In this document: piece after piece, positions 42,923 through 47,739 of the stretch
How positions within the stretch are numbered: the stretch's first letter is position 1
Layout of the letters: every line of letters begins with the position of its first letter
NCBI GenBank assembly: GCA_016280595.1
Contig: JAEEHB010000049.1
Span: forward strand, 1-47,739
Length of the DNA stretch: 47,739 bases
Reading direction: 5' to 3'
Origin: Clostridiaceae bacterium
Lineage (GTDB): Bacteria > Bacillota > Clostridia > Oscillospirales > Acutalibacteraceae
The notes under the pieces: model-generated
Told to the model about the DNA's origin: nothing
What the model saw: the letters and a program-made list of their open reading frames with translations, nothing else
Database searches by the model: none
Position numbers and translations under genes: made by a program

Positions 42923-43624
42923 TCAAGATTGCGGCTTTGTTATCCTCGCGTTGTGTATTTTCACGATCACGGCGGTTATCGCCATAAACAGCGAAATGCC
43001 GAAAACGAGCAGCACGGCGATTATGCCGTAAGCCGCCGGCAGATTGAGAGGGGCGTCGCCCTTAACCGTCTGCCGGATGAATTCGGGATTGTAGAAGGGG
43101 TAGGGGTAATAGGTCGGGTCCGAAAAAGCGCCCCTGACAATCGAAACAATCGAATAAACAAGCGGATAAGCGCCCGATAAAAGCACGCACTTCTTACCGA
43201 GTTTCTCGTTTGTAAACGGGAAAAACCAGAAGATGAGCGCGAGCGGCGGCATTATCATATGGTAATAAACCTGTATGAAAGATGACATCGCGTGATAGGC
43301 GCTGTCCCACTTGAGCGGCGGAGTGAGGCCGAGCGGAAAACCGGAGCAGTAAGTTACTCCCGCCACGAGCACATACACCGTCACAAGCGCGCCGATTACA
43401 GGATTAAAGCCGATTATCTTTGCTCGCTCCGATCCGAAAACGCCGAGCCCCGCGCACAGAAAATATATGTAGGCGAAGAAATTGGACTGCACCGTGAAAT
43501 ATGAAATGATATTGTATTTGCCGTAGTTTACGGGCGAATACTGCGGGTCGTATTCATAGACATAATAAGTCAGGCGGTAGATAATAAGCGCAAAGCCGAT
43601 GAGCGCCAATGCGAGGAAAAGCAC
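42923..43624 (-). CDS. Multi-pass membrane protein, start codon uncertain
   Basis: A protein of at least 233 residues with about six hydrophobic helices. It has the shape of the Pr6Pr-type membrane proteins ('YFTVQSNFFAYIYFLCAG' about 40-58, 'SAYHAMSSFIQVYYHMIMPPLALIFW' about 112-137, 'YPLVYSIVSIVRGAF...YPYPF' about 152-175), whose function is unknown. The listed start is GTG 43624, with no good ribosome binding site. A strong site GGGAGGGAG sits 5 nt before ACG 43660-43658, in frame, and a promoter (43692-43720) gives a transcript starting near 43685. So the true N-terminus is probably twelve residues longer (TENNIARNKKAG), read from a non-standard or mutated start. Confidence 0.75.
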   Translation of the reverse strand: MLFLALALIGFALIIYRLTYYVYEYDPQYSPVNYGKYNIISYFTVQSNFFAYIYFLCAGLGVFGSERAKIIGFNPVIGALVTVYVLVAGVTYCSGFPLGLTPPLKWDSAYHAMSSFIQVYYHMIMPPLALIFWFFPFTNEKLGKKCVLLSGAYPLVYSIVSIVRGAFSDPTYYPYPFYNPEFIRQTVKGDAPLNLPAAYGIIAVLLVFGISLFMAITAVIVKIHNARITKPQS

Positions 43625-43691
43625 TCCCGCCTTTTTGTTACGGGCGATATTGTTTTCCGTTTTCGCTCCCTCCCTTTTACCGTATGAAATA

Positions 43692-43720
43692 ATAATATTA
43701 CATTTTCACGCGCACTGCAA
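43692..43720 (-). promoter_or_regulatory. Promoter of the 42923-43624 gene
   Basis: TTGCAG, 17-nt spacer, TATTAT on the minus strand, placing transcription start near 43685, well upstream of GTG 43624. Confidence 0.65.
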
Positions 43721-43834
43721 CCGTCTTTACCAAACTTCGGGCAAAGTGGGGTATTTTTTGAGCCGCCGGTTCAGATCCATTTTTAATATTTTGTAAACTT
43801 TTAGAAAACATACACAACATATTGTGCTTTTTTC

Positions 43835-43863
43835 TTGCATTTAATCCTGAAATATGCTAAAAT
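43835..43863 (+). promoter_or_regulatory. Promoter of tRNA-Gly
   Basis: TTGCAT, 17-nt spacer, TAAAAT; the predicted transcript starts a few bases before the tRNA. Confidence 0.7.
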
Positions 43864-43875
43864 TCCGTTGTGTGC

Positions 43876-43949
43876 GCAGGGTTAGTATATCGGTAATACG
43901 GACGCTTCCCAAGCCTCAGCGGCGGGTTCGACTCCCGTACCCTGCTCCA
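43876..43949 (+). tRNA. tRNA-Gly (anticodon CCC)
   Basis: A complete 74-nt tRNA: acceptor GCAGGGT/ACCCTGC (7 pairs), D-stem GTAT/ATAC, anticodon loop TTCCCAA (CCC, reads GGG), T-arm GCGGG-TTCGACT-CCCGT with one G-T pair, discriminator T and encoded CCA. The anticodon stem GACGC/GCCTC has one C-C mismatch at position 29-41. No intron. Confidence 0.95.
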
Positions 43950-43951
43950 AT

Positions 43952-44009
43952 ACGGGCTGTATTATATCAAACTCTGAGTTTTTTCGGCGTTTCATCGAAT
44001 ACAGCCCGT
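43952..44009 (+). terminator. Nested hairpins between tRNA-Gly and the acyl-CoA synthetase
   Basis: ACGGGCTGTATT (43952-43963) is the exact reverse complement of 43998-44009. Inside its loop AAACT-CTG-AGTTT plus TTT (about 43969-43984) makes a small terminator-like hairpin. Together they probably end the tRNA transcript, though some read-through to 44051 is possible. Confidence 0.55.
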
Positions 44010-44050
44010 TTAATCACAAATAATCACTTCCCCTCACGGAGGACTTCCTT

Positions 44051-45742
44051 ATGTATTCAATGTACCGAACAAGAGATTTCGGTAATATAAAAGAAATGAT
44101 TGACCAATCTGTTTCGCTCTACTCCGAAAGAAACGCTTTCAGGGTAAAACGGAGCGGAGAGGTCATTTGTATTTCATATAAAGAATACGGCAAAAAAATC
44201 GACGGCATGATGACCGCCCTTCTCAGCGAGGGCTACACGGATTCCAAAATCGCAATCTGCGCAAACAACTGCTACGAATACTGCCTGACCTACCTTTCGG
44301 TAATCTGCTCGGGCAACGTAATTGTGCCCGTTGACAAAGAGCTGCATGAGGATGACATTCTCGGCATTCTTTCCGCGTCCGATTCAACCGTGCTCATCTG
44401 CGACGATTATTTCCTTAACAGAAACGATATTTCACGTTTTTCCGATTACAGGATTATCTATATCGGCAGCACCGAAAAATATTCTCACCTTGAAAACTTT
44501 GCCGACTTTGTTTCAAAAGGCATTGAACTCAACGCCTCGGGCAAAACCCTTTACAAGGATGTGGTGCAGGACCCGGAGAAACTCTGCACCCTGCTCTTCA
44601 CCTCCGGTACCACCGGCACCTCAAAGGGCGTTATGCTCTGCCAGCGCAACTTTGTGTTTGAAATACTTTCCGCGATGAAAGTAATCAAGATAAATCCCGA
44701 AGACTGCGGCATATCAATGCTGCCGCTTCATCACACATTTGAAAGTTCGATTATGATTTTCTTCGCGGTTTACTGCGGGGCTGAAGTCACCTTCTGCGAG
44801 AGCCTCAAATATGTGCTCAAAAATATGGCTGATTTCAATCCCAGCGTTTTCGTAGCCGTGCCGCTGTTGCTTGAAACGGTGCACAGGCGCATAATGAAAA
44901 CCGTGAGAAAACAGAAATTCGGCGCTCTCAAATTCAAGGCCGGCACTGCGATCACCCGCACCGCAGGCAGATTCGGCATAGACTTAAAGAGCGTAATCTT
45001 CAAAGAAATTCAGCAGACGTTCGGCGGCAATATGCGCCTGATTATCTGCGGCGGCGCGCCCATCGATCCGAAAATCATCAAGGATTTTGATGCTTTCGGC
45101 ATTCAGGTAATCTTCGGTTACGGTCTCACCGAGTGCGCTCCCCTCGCAATTATAAACAACGATTTCATCCGCACCACCGACTCCATCGGTGTGCCCATTC
45201 CGGGAGTTGCGGCGAAGATTATCAACAAGGACGAAAACGGCATAGGCGAAGTGTGCGTCAAGGGCGGAATGGTGATGCAGGGTTATTACAAAAACCCCGA
45301 GGCAACCGCCGAAGTAATAGATGCCGACGGCTTTTTCCATACGGGCGATGTCGGCTTTGTTGACGCAAAGGGTCATTATCACATCACCGGCAGATGCAAA
45401 AATGTCATAGTCACCAGCAACGGCAAAAACATCTACCCCGAAGAGCTTGAATATCATCTGTGCCAGAGCGGCTTTGTCGCCTCCGCAATGGTTGAGGGCA
45501 AAGAGGATGAGCACGGTGAAATTCAGGTGCACGCCCAGATTTTCCCCGACAAATCGGAAATCAAGGATTACCTTGACAAAGAGCCTACCGAAGAAGAAGT
45601 AAAGGCCATTGTCAAAAAGGTGATTGACAACGTGAATAATTCCGTGCCCGGTTTCAAGAAGATAAAGAGTTACTATATCCGCACCACGGAATTTGTGATG
45701 ACAACCACCAAAAAAATCAAGAGAAACGAGAATAAAGAGTAA
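44051..45742 (+). CDS. AMP-forming acyl-CoA synthetase (long-chain fatty acid-CoA ligase type)
   Basis: A 563-residue member of the ANL adenylate-forming family. LLFTSGTTGTSKGVML (about 178-193) is the AMP/phosphate-binding loop, SMLPLHHTFE follows, FGYGLTECAPLAI (about 356-368) is motif A5, and GFFHTGDVGFVDAKGHYHITGRCKNVIV (about 435-462) covers the hinge Asp and Arg. The C-terminal Lys is in TTTKKIKRNE. The typical long-chain FadD-like order suggests fatty acyl activation, but the exact acid is not readable. ATG 44051 follows CACGGAGG. It is transcribed alone, downstream of the tRNA. A weak GC hairpin lies after the stop. Confidence 0.9.
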   Translation: MYSMYRTRDFGNIKEMIDQSVSLYSERNAFRVKRSGEVICISYKEYGKKIDGMMTALLSEGYTDSKIAICANNCYEYCLTYLSVICSGNVIVPVDKELHEDDILGILSASDSTVLICDDYFLNRNDISRFSDYRIIYIGSTEKYSHLENFADFVSKGIELNASGKTLYKDVVQDPEKLCTLLFTSGTTGTSKGVMLCQRNFVFEILSAMKVIKINPEDCGISMLPLHHTFESSIMIFFAVYCGAEVTFCESLKYVLKNMADFNPSVFVAVPLLLETVHRRIMKTVRKQKFGALKFKAGTAITRTAGRFGIDLKSVIFKEIQQTFGGNMRLIICGGAPIDPKIIKDFDAFGIQVIFGYGLTECAPLAIINNDFIRTTDSIGVPIPGVAAKIINKDENGIGEVCVKGGMVMQGYYKNPEATAEVIDADGFFHTGDVGFVDAKGHYHITGRCKNVIVTSNGKNIYPEELEYHLCQSGFVASAMVEGKEDEHGEIQVHAQIFPDKSEIKDYLDKEPTEEEVKAIVKKVIDNVNNSVPGFKKIKSYYIRTTEFVMTTTKKIKRNENKE

Positions 45743-45748
45743 AAATCA

Positions 45749-45781
45749 CCGCGCGCGGCATACCGGGCGCGGCTGTTGTTT
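45749..45781 (+). terminator. Weak GC-rich hairpin after the acyl-CoA synthetase
   Basis: CCGCGC...GCGCGG with a 12-nt loop, followed by CTGTTGTTTGG. A plausible but imperfect terminator. Confidence 0.4.
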
Positions 45782-45847
45782 GGTAAGTTTGCCCGCGAAA
45801 AGGCGTGCGGGTGACATAAATTTGGCATAAAATTCATATTTTAATTA

Positions 45848-45876
45848 TTTATTTTTTTCCTTATATATGATATAAT
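45848..45876 (+). promoter_or_regulatory. Promoter of the LCP gene (extended -10)
   Basis: TATAAT at 45871-45876 preceded by TGA; -35 is weak (TTTATT). A small hairpin CGCCG-CTTG-CGGCG (about 45898-45911) sits in the leader. Confidence 0.6.
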
Positions 45877-45942
45877 TGCATTCCGATTGAAAAACACCGC
45901 CGCTTGCGGCGCATATTGTGATATACAAAGAGGATTTGTTTT

Positions 45943-47439
45943 ATGGCAAAAAAAGGCAAATACGAAGACATCTCTTCAAGCAGCACACCCGAGGGCTTCA
46001 AAGAACGTGCCGCTTTCAGAAGAGAAAAAATAAAAACATTTTTCCTGCGCAACCGCAAGAGAAACCTCAAGGCCCTGCTGAGCATCATCATCTGCCTTGT
46101 GCTTGTGCTTGCCGCCATGGGCGGAGCGTATGTGCGCAAGATTCTCTCCCTCATCAATTATGATGACGGCAACGTCGGTAACCCCGACGCCACCTTTGCC
46201 ACCGGCGAGGAAGAAGAAAATCTCAACTTTGAGACTATGTATGATATTGCCAGCGCGGACTCCATAAAGGATTTAATCAAATCCTGGGCGACCAACGGCG
46301 GCGAAAAACTCCACAGCAAAAATGTTATCAATGTGCTTCTGATAGGCGAAGACAATGACGACGGCTCCCATCGCTCAGACTCAATGATGCTCGCCTCCGT
46401 AAACACAAAGACCAAAAAGATTACCCTGTGCTCCTTCCTGAGAGACACTTACACCTATATGCTCATCAACGGCAGCGAGCGTTATGACAAAACAAACCAC
46501 GCTTACTCCTGGGCAGGCCCCGCAAAGGTTATGGAGGTGCTCTCCAACAACTACAAGATTGAAATCGACCACTATGTTTCAATAGATTTCGGCTCGTTTG
46601 AAAAGGTGATTGACCTTTTGGGCGGCGTGAGCGTGCCCATCACCGAGTCAGAGGCGAGATATATGAACCGCACCACCAAAGTTAAAGGCTTTGAGGCGGG
46701 CGACTCGGTTCTGCTTAACGGCAAAAGAGCCCTCATTTATTCGAGAATCAGAAAACTTGACAGCGAAATCGAAAGAACCAGGCGCCAGAGAAATGTTATC
46801 GCCTCGGTTGTCAAGAGCGTGAAGGCCTCGTCAATCAGTGAAATCAACGAACTTGTTGAAACCTTCCTTCCCTATGTAACCACCAATTACCGGTATTCAG
46901 AAATCCTGTCGCTTGCGACAACGGCGCTCACCGACAGATGGATGAACTATCAGCTTGTCGGTATGGTTGAGCCTAACGAGGACCTCAGAGTAGGCGTAAG
47001 CGGTTTCCGCACCTACACGGGCTACCTTGATGTGTGGATTGCGGACTACGTGAAAGCGGCTCAGGAAGTGCAGCTTGCGCTTTACGGCACCACTAATATT
47101 CAGATAAGCCCCGATCATATTTCCGCCATTTCACTTGCCAGAGGCAACACGAATAACTACGGCAGAGGCGACGACGGCGATTATTCCACGGTGGAGAGTT
47201 ACGATGATTTCGGCAGCGATGAAGAGGAAACCTCATCATCACGCAGCATATTTGACTGGCGCTACACGCGAAGCAGTGAAGAATCCTCCTTGCGCTCGGG
47301 CATAAGCGACCTGTTCCCGCGCGGCCGTCAGGATGAAACGGAAACAGATGACACCGAGACTGATTACTATGAGGATACCGAGCCGGTATATGAGCCCGAT
47401 ACTCAGGAAAGCGTCACCTACTACGAAGAAGATTATTAA
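45943..47439 (+). CDS. LytR-CpsA-Psr (LCP) family cell-wall glycopolymer ligase
   Basis: A 498-residue membrane protein. LCP enzymes transfer teichoic acid or capsular polymers from lipid carriers onto peptidoglycan on the outer face of the membrane. Basic N-terminus (about 1-42), one membrane helix (about 43-62), then the LCP domain (about 120-330): VLLIGEDNDDG, SDSMMLASVNTKTKKITLCSFLRDTY with the conserved Asp and Arg, FGSFEKVIDLLGGVSVPI, and LNGKRALIYSRIRKLDSEIERTRRQRNVI with the Arg cluster. The C-terminal 90 residues are low-complexity, very acidic and Tyr-rich (DETETDDTETDYYEDTE). AGAGGA precedes ATG 45943. It faces the 23S rRNA gene. Confidence 0.94.
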   Translation: MAKKGKYEDISSSSTPEGFKERAAFRREKIKTFFLRNRKRNLKALLSIIICLVLVLAAMGGAYVRKILSLINYDDGNVGNPDATFATGEEEENLNFETMYDIASADSIKDLIKSWATNGGEKLHSKNVINVLLIGEDNDDGSHRSDSMMLASVNTKTKKITLCSFLRDTYTYMLINGSERYDKTNHAYSWAGPAKVMEVLSNNYKIEIDHYVSIDFGSFEKVIDLLGGVSVPITESEARYMNRTTKVKGFEAGDSVLLNGKRALIYSRIRKLDSEIERTRRQRNVIASVVKSVKASSISEINELVETFLPYVTTNYRYSEILSLATTALTDRWMNYQLVGMVEPNEDLRVGVSGFRTYTGYLDVWIADYVKAAQEVQLALYGTTNIQISPDHISAISLARGNTNNYGRGDDGDYSTVESYDDFGSDEEETSSSRSIFDWRYTRSSEESSLRSGISDLFPRGRQDETETDDTETDYYEDTEPVYEPDTQESVTYYEEDY

Positions 47440-47447
47440 AACAAAGA

Positions 47448-47480
47448 CTCCCGGTATTTCAGATACCGGGAGATTTTTTG
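47448..47480 (+). terminator. Intrinsic terminator of the LCP gene
   Basis: CTCCCGGTAT-TTCAG-ATACCGGGAG followed by ATTTTTTG. Confidence 0.9.
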
Positions 47481-47483
47481 CGC

Positions 47484-47521
47484 TTATAAAAATATTAAAG
47501 CCGTCTCGTGTGAGACGGCTT
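47484..47521 (-). terminator. Terminator of the rRNA operon
   Basis: AAGCCGTCTC-ACAC-GAGACGGCTT followed on the minus strand by TAATATTTTTATAAG. It lies about 85 bp after the 23S 3' end with no 5S gene between. Confidence 0.8.
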
Positions 47522-47603
47522 GTGTTTTAAGGTTTTAACACACCCTGAAAACTGAACAAAAGGTGTAATGAAATGGGGTAATGCTGAGGGGAGAGAAATA
47601 AAA

Positions 47604-47739
47604 GGTCAAGCCCTCGACCTATTAGTATTGCCAAGCTGAACATATCACTATGCTTACACATGCAACCTATCAACCTCATAGTCCATGAGGGGTCTTACTG
47701 GCTTACGCCATGGGATATCTTATCTTGGAGGCGGCTTCA
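47604..47739 (-). rRNA. 23S ribosomal RNA, 3' end (partial)
   Basis: On the minus strand the segment reads ...TAAGACCCCTCATGGACTATGAGGTTGATAGGT... and ends ...ACTAATAGGTCGAGGGCTTGACC, the characteristic 3' end of bacterial 23S rRNA. The final GGGCTTGACC normally pairs with the 23S 5' end. The end is placed at about 47604 by comparison with the usual mature end. The gene continues to the right beyond the window. Between its end and the terminator there is a CACACC...GGTGTG hairpin (about 47533-47562) but no 5S rRNA. Confidence 0.93.

Noticed and set aside
43952-44009. T-box riboswitch controlling the acyl-CoA synthetase
   Set aside because: No T-box consensus (such as TGGNACCGCG) or specifier stem is visible; the hairpins are more simply the tRNA terminator region.
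47533-47562. 5S rRNA downstream of 23S
   Set aside because: The segment is far too short and shows only a small hairpin; no 5S-like conserved core was seen.

Overview
The window reads as the chromosome of a Gram-positive anaerobe of the class Clostridia, probably a gut-type Oscillospirales/Ruminococcaceae relative. This is inferred from gene content: PPDK, a GlgC/GlgD ADP-glucose pyrophosphorylase pair, type III glutamine synthetase, AddAB, PASTA-kinase architecture, rplS-lepB-rbgA-rnhB-yraN order, Thr-rich surface proteins, strong Shine-Dalgarno sites and TTGACA/TATAAT promoters. The standard code is used, with TAA and TGA both ending genes. No phage, insertion sequence or CRISPR array was seen.

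Layout. 1-3300 (minus): start of ppdK, a membrane-anchored propeller-like protein, and a PASTA receptor-kinase-like protein whose kinase domain has lost its catalytic residues. 3440-10671 (plus): glycogen synthesis operon glgB-glgC-glgD-(Thr-rich membrane protein)-glgA-histidine phosphatase; glgC carries an in-frame stop. 10688-13577 (plus): type III glutamine synthetase and a secreted conserved protein. 13624-18229 (minus): a MATE exporter, then a four-gene surface/secreted cluster (two Thr-rich small proteins, a 626-aa multidomain secreted protein, a 45-aa peptide), three members of which share a (D/E)TPI motif. 18278-22994 (plus): rplS with leader and terminator, two signal peptidases, rbgA, a CapA-like protein with altered metal-site residues, rnhB, yraN. 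23033-30110 (minus): a probable six-gene operon with a nickel-pincer LarA homologue, a PHP phosphoesterase, 6-phosphogluconate dehydrogenase, a PfkB sugar kinase, a GH130 enzyme and a CNNM/CBS membrane protein. 30149-32895 (plus): secreted propeller-like protein and lipoprotein. 32904-41851 (plus): addB-addA, a CDF-like transporter, a membrane-anchored metallophosphoesterase. 41900-42235: a gene-free patch of inverted repeats. 42232-43720 (minus): zinc-ribbon/TM2 protein and a multi-pass membrane protein with an odd start. 43835-47479 (plus): tRNA-Gly(CCC), an acyl-CoA synthetase, an LCP cell-wall ligase. 47604-end (minus): 3' end of 23S rRNA, with no 5S gene before its terminator.

The most interesting system is the LarA-homologue/PHP/Gnd/PfkB/GH130 operon. 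All nickel-pincer-binding residues of LarA are kept, and the neighbours handle sugar acids and mannosides, so a nickel-dependent C2 epimerisation linking mannonate-type and gluconate-type acids, feeding 6-phosphogluconate dehydrogenase, is a testable hypothesis. The second is the surface cluster at 15149-18138. The nonsense codon in glgC, the pseudokinase and the degenerate CapA protein are separate sequence-level anomalies.
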